A stretch of 10,000 nt of DNA from Rheinheimera sp. (GCF_020217005.1 NZ_JAIWOI010000280.1:1-10000); one strand, 5' to 3'. Shown: positions 1 to 6,680, numbered from the stretch's first letter. A program made the numbers and translations. Notes: generated by a model not told the origin, from the sequence alone.

Positions 1-1
1 T

Positions 2-1321
2 GAATTGCCAAAAGGCTCAAGATTATTAAAGAAAGAATTTACTTATGGTGTGGCTACATCTTCCTTCCAGATTGAAGGTGGAGTTGAGTCCCGTCTGCCT
101 TGTATCTGGGATACCTTTTGCGCTACGCCAGGTAAAGTAAAAGATGGCTCCAACGGCGATATAGCCTGTGATCACTATCACTTGTGGCGTGACGACATTG
201 CTCTGATCAGTTCCTTAGGTGTCGACGCTTATCGTTTATCTATTGCCTGGGCAAGGGTAATGAATCAGGACGGCAGCCTGAATCAGCAAGGTGTTGATTT
301 CTACATCAATATTTTGGATGAGCTGAAGGCCAGAAATATTAAGTCTTTTGTCACTTTGTATCACTGGGATTTACCGCAGCATATTGAAGATCAAGGCGGT
401 TGGCTGAACCGTAACACAGCCTATTTGTTTCAGGATTATGCTGACAAGTTGAGTAAAGCCTTTGGCGATAGAGTTTATTCGTATGCCACCTTAAATGAGC
501 CGTTTTGCAGCTCTTATTTAGGTTATGAGGCCGGTATTCATGCGCCAGGTTTAACTAAAAAAGCCTATGGTCGTCAGTCAGCACACCACTTATTGTTAGC
601 TCATGGTCTGGCGATGCAGGTACTGCAGAAAAACAGCCCAAACAGCATGAACGGCATAGTGCTGAACTTTACTCCTGCTTATCCGTTAACTGACAGCGCT
701 GCCGATCAAAGAGCTGCACAGCTGGCCGATGAATACTTTAATCAGTGGTATATCAAACCTGTATTTGATGGCGCTTACCCGGATTCATTCGCTTTGCTGG
801 CGGATGAAGACAAGCCAGTGATTGAAGCAGGTGACTTTGACATTATTAAAGCGCCGCTGGACTTTTTAGGCGTTAATTTCTACACCCGCACTGTGTATAA
901 AGCCACTGAAGGTCGTGATTTTATTGAAGTTGATATGGTCGAAGCACCGAAAACAGACATAGGCTGGGAAATTTACCCTCAAGCCTTTACCGATCTGTTA
1001 GTGTCTTTGCATCAGAAATATAAACTACCTCCTGTTTATATTACCGAAAATGGTGCAGCAGCTGCTGATCAACTGCACAATGGCGAAGTGGATGACCAAC
1101 TACGCTTGTCCTATTACCAGTCGCATTTGAATGCTGTGCATCAGGCAGTTGAGCAAGGTGTCGATATTCAGGGCTATTTTGCCTGGAGTTTAATGGACAA
1201 CTTTGAGTGGGCTGAAGGCTACTTAAAGCGTTTTGGTATAGTTTACGTTGACTACAACAGCCAGCAAAGAACTGTGAAAAACAGCGGTCTGGCTTATAAA
1301 AATCTAATAAGTAATCGTTAA
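2..1321 (+). CDS. GH1 family beta-glucosidase/beta-galactosidase-like glycosidase (5' end outside window)
   Basis: Cytoplasmic retaining glycosidase of family GH1 that would hydrolyse beta-linked glucosides or galactosides. Numbering from the TTG at base 5, the general acid/base motif TLNEP gives Glu165 and the nucleophile motif YITENG gives Glu348, both in the expected context. The N-terminal GVATSSFQIEG and the C-terminal SLMDNFEWAEGY (residues 395-406, sugar-binding Glu/Trp) are also classic. About 438 residues is close to full family length, so only a few codons are missing. The frame is open to base 2 and no ATG or ribosome site is visible, so the TTG at 5 is probably not the start. There is no signal peptide. 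A transporter gene follows 50 bases downstream, consistent with import followed by intracellular cleavage. The family assignment is near certain; the exact sugar cannot be read from sequence. Confidence 0.95.
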   Translation, partial: ELPKGSRLLKKEFTYGVATSSFQIEGGVESRLPCIWDTFCATPGKVKDGSNGDIACDHYHLWRDDIALISSLGVDAYRLSIAWARVMNQDGSLNQQGVDFYINILDELKARNIKSFVTLYHWDLPQHIEDQGGWLNRNTAYLFQDYADKLSKAFGDRVYSYATLNEPFCSSYLGYEAGIHAPGLTKKAYGRQSAHHLLLAHGLAMQVLQKNSPNSMNGIVLNFTPAYPLTDSAADQRAAQLADEYFNQWYIKPVFDGAYPDSFALLADEDKPVIEAGDFDIIKAPLDFLGVNFYTRTVYKATEGRDFIEVDMVEAPKTDIGWEIYPQAFTDLLVSLHQKYKLPPVYITENGAAAADQLHNGEVDDQLRLSYYQSHLNAVHQAVEQGVDIQGYFAWSLMDNFEWAEGYLKRFGIVYVDYNSQQRTVKNSGLAYKNLISNR

Positions 1322-1371
1322 TGTATAAAAAATAATAATTTCAAATCAACACTTTATAGGATGCGCCTGAC

Positions 1372-2703
1372 ATGGTTAGTGTAAAGGAGAAAATTGCTTA
1401 CGGCCTTGGGGATACGGCAAGCAATATAGTGTTCCAGACCGTCATGTTGTTTCTGACGTTTTTTTATACCGACATCTACGGCATTTCGCCGGCTTTTGTC
1501 GGTACCATGTTTCTGGCTGTGCGTATTATTGACGCAGTGACAGATCCGCTAATGGGCGCTATTGCCGACCGCACTCAAAGCAAATACGGCAAATTCCGCC
1601 CTTACTTACTTTGGTTTGCTTTGCCCTTTGGCCTGATCAGTGTGCTGGCTTTTACCACACCGGATTTTGGCGAAGAGGGCAAAATGATCTATGCCTTTGT
1701 CACTTACACCCTGCTGATGCTGGTCTATACCGCTATTAATATTCCATATTGCGCTTTAGGCGCCGTGTTAACCGAAGACCCTAAGGAGCGGGTGTCGGTA
1801 CAGTCCTATCGTTTTGTCTTTGCCATGCTGGGTGGCCTGATGGTGACCTCGTTAACTTTACCTTTAGTCGAGTTGTTTGGTCAGGGCGACAGAGCTAAAG
1901 GCTACCAGCTGACGATCATGGCGATGAGCGTATTAGGTGTGCTGATGTTTTTAGCTTGTTTTTATGGCACTAAAGAACGTATCAACCCACCGAAAGAAGC
2001 GGTCAGCCGCAGCTACATGGATAATTTCCGTCAGTTATGGCAAAACGATCAATGGCGTGTGTTAGCTCTGGTGGCTTTATGTCTGCTGAGTGGTTATGTA
2101 CTGCGTACAACACTGGCAATTTACTACGTGAAGTATTATCTGGAAATGCCGGACAGTATCACCTTGTTTATCACTTTAGGTATGCTGGGCAGTATGGTGG
2201 GCTGCATTATTGCGCAGCCGCTGGCGAAGCGTTACTGCAAAGTGAAGCTCTATATTGGTATTCAAATTTTAGCCGCAGTGCTTTGTGCCAGTAGCTATTT
2301 TGTTGCAGCCGATAACGTGACCCTCGCTATAGGGCTCTATGTGCTGTGGAATCTGGTGTTTAACACTGGCACTCCGCTGCTGTGGGCCAAAATGGCCGAC
2401 ACTGTAGATTACGGCCAGTGGCGCACAGGAGTCCGCACTACAGGCATGGTCTATTCCTCTATTATCTTCTTTATAAAAATGGGCATTGCAGTAGGCGGCG
2501 CTTTGGGTGGCTGGTTATTGGCTGGTATAGGCTATCAGGCCGACCTGGCTCAAACTGAAGAAACCAAAGCTGGATTATTGCTGGCTTTTAGCTTGTATCC
2601 TGCCATTGGTTCTTTGATTGTGGCTGTTGTAATGAGCGCTTATAAGCTCAACACAGAAAAAGTGGAAGAAATCACCAGAGACTTGAAGAACGCGGCCGAA
2701 TAA
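1372..2703 (+). CDS. GPH-family (MelB/LacS/XylP-like) sugar:cation symporter
   Basis: Inner-membrane MFS transporter of the glycoside-pentoside-hexuronide:cation symporter family, 443 residues with about 12 hydrophobic segments. The family signature covers residues 51-81: RIIDAVTDPLMGAIADRT followed by KYGKFRPYLLW. Asp54 and Asp58 in this stretch line up with the cation-site aspartates of MelB (Asp55 and Asp59), so Na+ or H+ coupling is expected. The ATG at 1372 is preceded by TAGGA at 1357-1361 at acceptable spacing. It lies 50 bases after the GH1 gene with no obvious terminator between, so the two are probably co-transcribed. Its likely cargo is the disaccharide or glycoside cut by the GH1 enzyme. 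The family is secure and the substrate is inferred from context. Confidence 0.93.
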   Translation: MVSVKEKIAYGLGDTASNIVFQTVMLFLTFFYTDIYGISPAFVGTMFLAVRIIDAVTDPLMGAIADRTQSKYGKFRPYLLWFALPFGLISVLAFTTPDFGEEGKMIYAFVTYTLLMLVYTAINIPYCALGAVLTEDPKERVSVQSYRFVFAMLGGLMVTSLTLPLVELFGQGDRAKGYQLTIMAMSVLGVLMFLACFYGTKERINPPKEAVSRSYMDNFRQLWQNDQWRVLALVALCLLSGYVLRTTLAIYYVKYYLEMPDSITLFITLGMLGSMVGCIIAQPLAKRYCKVKLYIGIQILAAVLCASSYFVAADNVTLAIGLYVLWNLVFNTGTPLLWAKMADTVDYGQWRTGVRTTGMVYSSIIFFIKMGIAVGGALGGWLLAGIGYQADLAQTEETKAGLLLAFSLYPAIGSLIVAVVMSAYKLNTEKVEEITRDLKNAAE

Positions 2704-2922
2704 GTTTGCAGGCAGTAAATCTGCATGGGGCAATCAGTCATGTCCCGACGGTTTAGTCAGACTAAGCCGCCGGGGTCTGTTTGGACAGTCAACCAAGCTG
2801 TATTTTCAGGGATAACGGATGTAAAAGCTGGTAATATGACGGACTACAAGATAATTTAGGCTTTACTGATTTACCTTGTGGTTCCCGACTTTCTTAGACT
2901 TAACAATAAGTGACAGCACTAT
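2704..2922. other. Intergenic region upstream of the LacI-family gene
   Basis: These 219 bases hold the hairpin at 2744-2774 and should contain the promoter of the regulator gene. I see no convincing -35/-10 pair; the nearest is TTGTGG at 2876-2881 with TAACAA at 2901-2906 at a poor 19-base spacing. I also see no CG-centred palindrome of the kind LacI/GalR proteins usually bind. The operator may lie upstream of the GH1 gene, outside the window. Confidence 0.4.
2744..2774 (+). terminator. Hairpin after the GH1-symporter pair, possible terminator
   Basis: The arm CCCGACGGTTTAGT (2744-2757) pairs with ACTAAGCCGCCGGG (2761-2774) around a CAG loop. There are 13 pairs, one of them G-T, and one A-C mismatch. 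It starts 40 bases after the symporter stop. Only a weak T-rich tail (GTCTGTTT) follows, so it could be a weak intrinsic terminator or an RNA-stabilising hairpin. It separates the sugar-utilisation genes from the regulator gene. Confidence 0.45.
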
Positions 2923-3921
2923 ATGGCGACCATTTACGACGTTTCTCAGCTTGCTGGTGTATCTCTGGCGACTGTCTCCAGAGTGATGAATAAAAACACC
3001 AACGTCAGTGAAAAAACCAGACAAAAGGTATTAGCCGCTATGGCTGAATTAGGCTACAGGCCTAACACTTTTGCTCAGTCTTTGGCGTCAAACTGTTCCA
3101 ATAGTGTGGGCGTATTGGTCTCTCAGCTGGATGGTCCTTATTACGGCCCTATGATGGCTGAAATTGAAGCTGCACTGCGTGCGGACAACCGCCATGTGAT
3201 TATTGCCGTAGGTCATAGTGATGCAGCACAGGAAATTGACAGTGTGGAGTTTCTGCTGAGTAAAGGCTGCGACGCCCTGATCCTCGATGTGGAAGCTATC
3301 TCAGACGAATATCTGATTAAATTGAGCCAAAGCTCAACACCTATAGTGCTAATCAACAGATACATAGCAGAAATCAGCGATTGCTGTATTTACCTGAACA
3401 ATGAGCTGGGTGGTTATATGGCGACCCGGCATCTGATTGAGTTAGGACACCGCGATATTGCCTATATTTCCGGGCCAGCGAAAAAGCACGATGCGGCTGA
3501 GCGTCTGGAAGGGCATAAAAGGGCTCTGGCCGAAGTGGGCGTATCTTTTGACCCTGCCCTGTGTTTTGAGGGGGATTACAAAGAAGACAGCGGTGTAGAC
3601 GGCATGAACTATTTGCTCAGTCTGGACAAAAAATTTACTGCAGTGGTCTGCGCCAACGATCAAATGGTATCAGGCGCTATTTCGGTTTGTCTGGAGCGGG
3701 GGATGAAAATTCCTCAGGATTTGTCTTTTGTCGGTTACGACAATATTCCTTTTGCCCGTTATGTTTCACCTAAATTGACCACTGTGAATAACCCTATCCA
3801 CGAAATGGGAAAAATGGCCGCTTTATGGTTGCTAAAGAATTTATATAAGAAAGATATTGAAGTTGAAAATGTGTTCGAGCCTGAACTGGTGGTGCGCAAT
3901 TCTGCTATTCATATAGAGTAA
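2923..3921 (+). CDS. LacI/GalR-family transcriptional regulator
   Basis: DNA-binding regulator of 332 residues with the standard layout. The N-terminal helix-turn-helix covers residues 3-23 (TIYDVSQLAGVSLATVSRVM), a hinge helix lies near residues 47-56 (RPNTFAQSLAS, Leu54 as the minor-groove residue), and a periplasmic-binding-protein-like effector domain runs from about residue 60 to the end, including FVGYDNIPFARYV. The recognition-helix pair Leu15-Ala16 resembles the GalR type rather than the Tyr-Gln of LacI. The ATG at 2923 has only a weak ribosome site (AAGTGA upstream), but it starts the family's usual M-x-TIYDV sequence. It lies just after the GH1 and symporter genes in the same direction and is the probable local repressor, with a sugar as inducer. 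The effector is unknown. Confidence 0.95.
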   Translation: MATIYDVSQLAGVSLATVSRVMNKNTNVSEKTRQKVLAAMAELGYRPNTFAQSLASNCSNSVGVLVSQLDGPYYGPMMAEIEAALRADNRHVIIAVGHSDAAQEIDSVEFLLSKGCDALILDVEAISDEYLIKLSQSSTPIVLINRYIAEISDCCIYLNNELGGYMATRHLIELGHRDIAYISGPAKKHDAAERLEGHKRALAEVGVSFDPALCFEGDYKEDSGVDGMNYLLSLDKKFTAVVCANDQMVSGAISVCLERGMKIPQDLSFVGYDNIPFARYVSPKLTTVNNPIHEMGKMAALWLLKNLYKKDIEVENVFEPELVVRNSAIHIE

Positions 3922-3922
3922 A

Positions 3923-3949
3923 ACAGCCTCCGCCTGATACGGAGGCTGT
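3923..3949. terminator. Bidirectional intrinsic terminator between converging genes
   Basis: A perfect 10-bp inverted repeat, ACAGCCTCCG (3923-3932) and CGGAGGCTGT (3940-3949), has a 7-base loop. Read on the minus strand the stem ends in TTTT, making a good terminator for the DUF4198 operon that stops at 3957. On the plus strand it begins 2 bases after the LacI-family stop and the T tail is weaker. Confidence 0.85.
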
Positions 3950-3956
3950 GAGCTGT

Positions 3957-4760
3957 TTAAGGTAAAGCTGCTTCTAAAGTTAAGGTTAAGCCTTCACGGA
4001 TCTGATCAGCCAGCTCAGATTCAGCTTTGGCTGAATACGAGGCCTCAATCAAAAATACACCAGCTTCAACAGGGGTATAAGTAAACTGCCCTGTTGCATC
4101 AGTTTTATGCTGCACGCGTCTAGCTTCATCACGGTAACGTTCACCTTCGTACGATACTTCCAGTTCCACACCAGCTTGTGCCTTACCATTGACTAAAAAA
4201 GTAAAAGTCACAGGCTCGCCTGCTACTATGTCAGCCGGGTGCACTGAGCTTTTAAACTCTAAACCTTCGTTTTTCAGAGCCAGCACTGCTGAGGTTGGTT
4301 TATTCACTGTGATAAAAGCTATAGAGCGGCTGCGACTTTGGCTGGTCACGACCTCTGTAGCATTGGCCGGCAATTCTTTAGTCCGGGTCTTTTTGTCCGC
4401 CATCAAACGCTTACGCTCATCCCCAACTTTGTACATAGTGCCAAAACGTACAGGGCCGCCTAATTCCAGTTTGTAGGTACCTTCAGCATTCAGCTGTGCG
4501 TCTACCTGAGATTTACGTTTACCCTGGTATTTATGCTCAATGGCCTGCTTTTTACCATCAGGTGTATATAAAGCCACATTGTCTACCGGAATACCTTTGT
4601 CGGCGACAAAAGTCATGTTGGCAGCGCTAACATCAGCCGATACCCAACTGCCTGTTTTTGATAAGACAAAATGACTTGGTACTACCCATAAGGTGTGAGC
4701 CAGAGCCGGAGCGCTGATTGCTGTTGCCACTAATAAGGAGGCCAGAATAGATTTTTTCAT
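3957..4760 (-). CDS. DUF4198 (NikM-like) exported periplasmic protein
   Basis: Predicted secreted periplasmic protein of 267 residues. It has a signal peptide (MKKSILASLLVATAISAPALA, cleavage expected after Ala21). The mature chain would begin HTLWVVPSHF, the usual start of the DUF4198 family (PF10670, formerly called NikM-like and linked to metal uptake). A free N-terminal His22 with His30 nearby could bind a metal; this is inference. The rest looks like beta-sandwich repeats, including a C-terminal stretch (about residues 175-255) resembling a surface Ig-like carrier domain. The ATG at 4760 has AGGGA upstream, inside the end of the preceding DUF2271 gene only 4 bases away, so translation is probably coupled. 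It is the last gene of a PepSY-DUF2271-DUF4198 operon and ends at the shared terminator. The molecular function is unknown. Confidence 0.88.
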   Translation of the reverse strand: MKKSILASLLVATAISAPALAHTLWVVPSHFVLSKTGSWVSADVSAANMTFVADKGIPVDNVALYTPDGKKQAIEHKYQGKRKSQVDAQLNAEGTYKLELGGPVRFGTMYKVGDERKRLMADKKTRTKELPANATEVVTSQSRSRSIAFITVNKPTSAVLALKNEGLEFKSSVHPADIVAGEPVTFTFLVNGKAQAGVELEVSYEGERYRDEARRVQHKTDATGQFTYTPVEAGVFLIEASYSAKAESELADQIREGLTLTLEAALP

Positions 4761-4764
4761 TGGA

Positions 4765-5259
4765 CTAGTTTCCCTGTACAGAAGTAAGTTTAATTTTGCC
4801 CAGCTCTTTGCTGGCCTTTATTTCGATCTGAACGGCACTGCCGTCCCATGTGAATACTTGTTTAGCCAGATTACGGCCGCCTTGTTCACGGGCTGCTTCA
4901 ACAAAAAGCACATAGTTACCAGCAGCAACGGCATTGCCTTGTTCGTCTTTACCATCCCAGCGTACTTTGTAACTGCCAGGGCCTTTAGTGGCTCCTGTTT
5001 TTGCATCGACTAATTGCGGTTCGCTGCGGCCGAGTTTGCGCCAGAAACGACGTAAATCTTTAATCCAGTCCGGTTTTTCCAGCCAGGCTTCAACTAAACG
5101 CACTGGCTGTTGTTGCTCGTTTTCAATCCAGACTGCCACATAAGGTCTGTGGTAAGTACCAGTGTCAATTTTTGGCAGTTCGACCTGAATCTCCAACTGC
5201 TGTTCTGCCATAGCTGAGCCGCAACACAACAGCACAGCAGCGACTAAATACTTGTACAT
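4765..5259 (-). CDS. DUF2271 periplasmic protein
   Basis: Exported protein of 164 residues. Its signal peptide is cut by signal peptidase I, probably after AMA (residue 18); the Cys pair at 12-13 does not form a lipobox. The mature part shows family features: PYVAVWIENEQQQPVR (about residues 39-54), the WLEKPDWIKDLRRFWRK region (about 59-75), and GSYKVRWDGKDEQGN (about 95-109), which resembles the FlgD-type Ig fold. Members are usually found beside PepSY membrane proteins, DUF4198 proteins and TonB-dependent receptors. The ATG at 5259 is preceded by GAGGGAAG, a strong ribosome site. It lies 30 bases after the PepSY gene and 4 bases before the DUF4198 gene, clearly one operon. A role in periplasmic handling of iron or another metal is guilt by association; no catalytic motif is evident. 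Confidence 0.88.
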   Translation of the reverse strand: MYKYLVAAVLLCCGSAMAEQQLEIQVELPKIDTGTYHRPYVAVWIENEQQQPVRLVEAWLEKPDWIKDLRRFWRKLGRSEPQLVDAKTGATKGPGSYKVRWDGKDEQGNAVAAGNYVLFVEAAREQGGRNLAKQVFTWDGSAVQIEIKASKELGKIKLTSVQGN

Positions 5260-5276
5260 AGACTTCCCTCTAAGTA

Positions 5277-5306
5277 AAACGACGCTAAATTAATGAAACG
5301 ACGCTA
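5277..5306. repeat. Short direct repeat across the PepSY stop codon
   Basis: AAACGACGCTA occurs at 5277-5287 and again at 5296-5306, a 19-base period. One copy lies in the last codons of the PepSY gene and one in the spacer before DUF2271. It could be a small tandem duplication that arose at the gene end. Confidence 0.5.
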
Positions 5307-5898
5307 TATAAGCGACTAAAGCCAAAACCACACCAGCTATAGCTGTGGCGTTGCCAAAATCTCTTCGGTTCGGCTGCCGCCACAATAAATAAAAGCCCGA
5401 CAAGGCAAACAACACACAAAACACAGCGGTTATATCAATCAGCCACTTCCAACTGCTGCCAGCGTAACGACCTTTATGTAAGTCGTTGGCCAGCGCCAGA
5501 TAACCACCAAATTCAGTGTCTACTTCAGCTGTGCGTGCTGATAAATCAATCACTACAGCGGCGTAGCCAGCTGGGCGCTTAAAATCAATTTCCAGGACTT
5601 CGTCTTCAGGCGAAAAATTCAGGTTATAGCCGCCCTGTAACTGATGTTCCTGCTTTAACCAATCGACATACAAAGCCAGAGCGGCTTGTTGTTGATCCTC
5701 TGGTAATTGCAATAAATCCGGCAATTGTTCTGGCAGTTCCAACTGCAACTGCTGACTGGTTTTGCCCGTGCTACTGCTCAATTCAGGGTGATTTAAAGTG
5801 ATGCCCGTGATGGCAAAAAATAACAACAGCAACAACACCAACATAGCGCTGTAGGTATGTAACCAACGCATCCACCGAGCTAAAGCTGAACTCTTCAC
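5290..5898 (-). CDS. PepSY-associated transmembrane protein (PepSY_TM-like)
   Basis: Inner-membrane protein of 202 residues, first gene of the operon. The N-terminal RWMRWLHTYSAMLVLLLLLF begins membrane helix 1 (about residues 14-35) and leads into the family motif ITGITLNHPE. A periplasmic PepSY-like domain follows (about 40-145), then helix 2 (about 152-173, ending GFYLLW) and a short helix 3 (about 184-200). His14, His37 and His141 sit at positions usual for this family, in which related proteins such as FoxB/FpvG bind haem and reduce ferric siderophores; haem binding here is inference. The start is GTG at 5898, chosen because AGGGGG lies at good spacing (5903-5908) and the family N-terminus matches. 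The upstream Fur-like site suggests iron repression. Confidence 0.88.
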   Translation of the reverse strand: MKSSALARWMRWLHTYSAMLVLLLLLFFAITGITLNHPELSSSTGKTSQQLQLELPEQLPDLLQLPEDQQQAALALYVDWLKQEHQLQGGYNLNFSPEDEVLEIDFKRPAGYAAVVIDLSARTAEVDTEFGGYLALANDLHKGRYAGSSWKWLIDITAVFCVLFALSGFYLLWRQPNRRDFGNATAIAGVVLALVAYIASFH

Positions 5899-5902
5899 AG
5901 TA

Positions 5903-5910
5903 CCCCCTAA
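5903..5910 (-). promoter_or_regulatory. Strong ribosome site fixing the GTG start of the PepSY gene
   Basis: On the minus strand TTAGGGGG lies 4 bases before the GTG at 5896-5898. No in-frame ATG nearby gives the family N-terminus, so this site decides the start. Confidence 0.7.
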
Positions 5911-5922
5911 AAATCAGCTGTC

Positions 5923-5951
5923 ATGCTACTGAGAATTGTTCTTATTTGCAA
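5923..5951 (-). promoter_or_regulatory. Candidate sigma-70 promoter of the PepSY-DUF2271-DUF4198 operon
   Basis: On the minus strand TTGCAA (5946-5951) serves as -35 and TAGCAT (5923-5928) as -10, each matching consensus at 4 of 6 bases, with an ideal 17-base spacer. Transcription would start near 5915, leaving a short leader that still contains the ribosome site. The spacer is covered by the Fur-box-like sequence. Confidence 0.45.
5931..5949. promoter_or_regulatory. Fur-box-like operator
   Basis: Read on the minus strand, GCAAATAAGAACAATTCTC matches the classic 19-base Fur consensus GATAATGATAATCATTATC at 12 of 19 positions by my hand count. The core AGAA-CAA-TTCT is an inverted repeat. It lies between the candidate -35 and -10 of the PepSY operon, where bound Fe-Fur would block transcription. 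Judged by eye only. Confidence 0.55.
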
Positions 5952-6015
5952 GGGTTTCACAACCCCCTGATTTAGTTGTTTATTGGTCATGACTTGTTTC
6001 TGTTTCGCAAGATGA

Positions 6016-6540
6016 ATAATTGATAGCGTAACTATCAAAGGTGCCGAAGTCGCCGGGTGCTGGCAAATCGCCGACAACTTCGCTTTGCGTGCAAACTACA
6101 CCTACACAGACGGCGAGCAGAAAAGTGCTGCTAACAATGGCCAACCTCTGACCAATACCGCCAAGCATATGGCTAACCTGACGGTCGACTGGAGCGCAAC
6201 TGATGAGTTAAAAGTTTTGCTGACGTCAGAAATCCGTACCAAACGTTTCCGCTCATAGGACAGTATTAAAAAGGCCCCGCTGCATTACAAAGCCTGTGAC
6301 GTCTGCCACTTAGGTACCAGTTATGCGACCAGCGATTCAGTCGCTTTTACGGCACATATCAACAACCTGTTTGATCAGGATTTCACCACCTACGATCTGG
6401 AGTTTGTTGAATGTGACAGCGGTACCAGTTGTATTCCAGATGCCAATGGCGCTGACGGGTATCAGGCCAGTTATGTTGACCACTTCAACACCAAAGACAA
6501 GTCACGCAACTTATGGATGAGCGTAAACGTCAGCTTCTAA
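6016..6540 (+). pseudogene. Decayed C-terminal fragment of a TonB-dependent outer-membrane receptor
   Basis: One frame (codons beginning at 6016) reads as receptor barrel throughout: GAEVAG, then WQIADNFALRANYTYTDGEQ from 6061, KHMANLTVDWSATDELKV from 6166, INNLFDQDFTTYDLEF from 6358, and a terminal strand NLWMSVNVSF ending at TAA 6538-6540 with the final Phe typical of outer-membrane barrels. The frame is broken by TAG at 6256-6258 after KRFRS, probably an old Trp codon (TGG), and is closed upstream by TGA at 6013-6015. Only about 174 codons remain against roughly 700-800 for such receptors. The signal peptide, TonB box, plug and early barrel are gone, and a junction near GAEVAG-C-WQIA (about 6058) may be an internal deletion. 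It is divergent from the iron-type PepSY operon, so it was probably that locus's receptor. Confidence 0.88.
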
Positions 6541-6563
6541 GCATGTTGTAAGTCGAGCCTATG

Positions 6564-6594
6564 AAAAAAACGCAGATTGATTCTGCGGTTTTTT
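6564..6594. terminator. Strong intrinsic terminator after the receptor remnant
   Basis: CGCAGA (6571-6576) pairs with TCTGCG (6582-6587) around a 5-base loop, flanked by an A tract (6564-6570) and a T tract (6589-6594) that extend the stem after one mismatch. It starts about 24 bases after the receptor remnant's stop codon and could work in both directions. It overlaps the ATG at 6561 that would otherwise extend the next gene's reading frame. Confidence 0.9.
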
Positions 6595-6622
6595 GTGTCC
6601 AAAGCAGTGCTCTGGTTGCGCT

Positions 6623-6639
6623 AACAATGCTACATTGTT
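6623..6639. repeat. Perfect 7-3-7 palindrome upstream of the SMP-30 gene
   Basis: AACAATG-CTA-CATTGTT is a perfect inverted repeat centred about 50 bases before the gene's ATG. Its size and place suit an operator for a dimeric regulator, but no regulator can be named. No promoter consistent with the ribosome site is obvious: TTGAAA (6639-6644) and TACAAC (6662-6667) have a 17-base spacer, but transcription would then start after the ribosome site. Confidence 0.4.
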
Positions 6640-6669
6640 TGAAACATCAACAGGTTTCCAATACAACAA

Positions 6670-6675
6670 AGGTGA
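6670..6675 (+). promoter_or_regulatory. Ribosome site fixing the SMP-30 gene start
   Basis: AGGTGA lies 5 bases before the ATG at 6681 (AGG core 8 bases away), and that ATG begins a signal peptide. This supports 6681 over the in-frame ATG at 6561, which sits in a terminator. Confidence 0.7.
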
Positions 6676-6680
6676 CAAGG

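Noticed and set aside
2781..2796. TTGG-N8-CCAA as a possible operator for the LacI-family protein.
   Set aside because: Four-base arms are expected by chance, there is no central CG, and the sequence overlaps nothing promoter-like.
5952..5965. Small hairpin GGGTT-TCAC-AACCC upstream of the PepSY promoter as a terminator.
   Set aside because: The stem is only 5 bp, there is no T run after it on either strand, and no gene ends nearby.
5980..6168. 62-codon minus-strand reading frame.
   Set aside because: It is antisense to the receptor remnant, has no ribosome site or family resemblance, and is explained as a shadow.
6256..6258. TAG in the receptor remnant as a recoded sense codon.
   Set aside because: The gene has also lost its whole N-terminal half, and nothing nearby suggests recoding machinery or a recoding structure. 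A plain nonsense mutation is simpler.
6295..6309. A CxxCH haem-binding motif (CDVCH) in the frame of the receptor remnant.
   Set aside because: It sits where receptors of this type usually have aromatic residues (roughly YxVF-HLG). It lies in a broken gene without signal peptide and is most simply two point changes during decay.
6313..6430. GGTACCAGTT present twice (6313-6322 and 6421-6430) as a possible duplication.
   Set aside because: The copies are 108 bases apart in the same frame and both encode Gly-Thr-Ser in clearly different receptor segments. The flanks do not match, so this is coincidence.
6323..6520. 65-codon plus-strand reading frame.
   Set aside because: It overlaps the receptor remnant in another frame, and the receptor frame carries all the recognisable protein signal.
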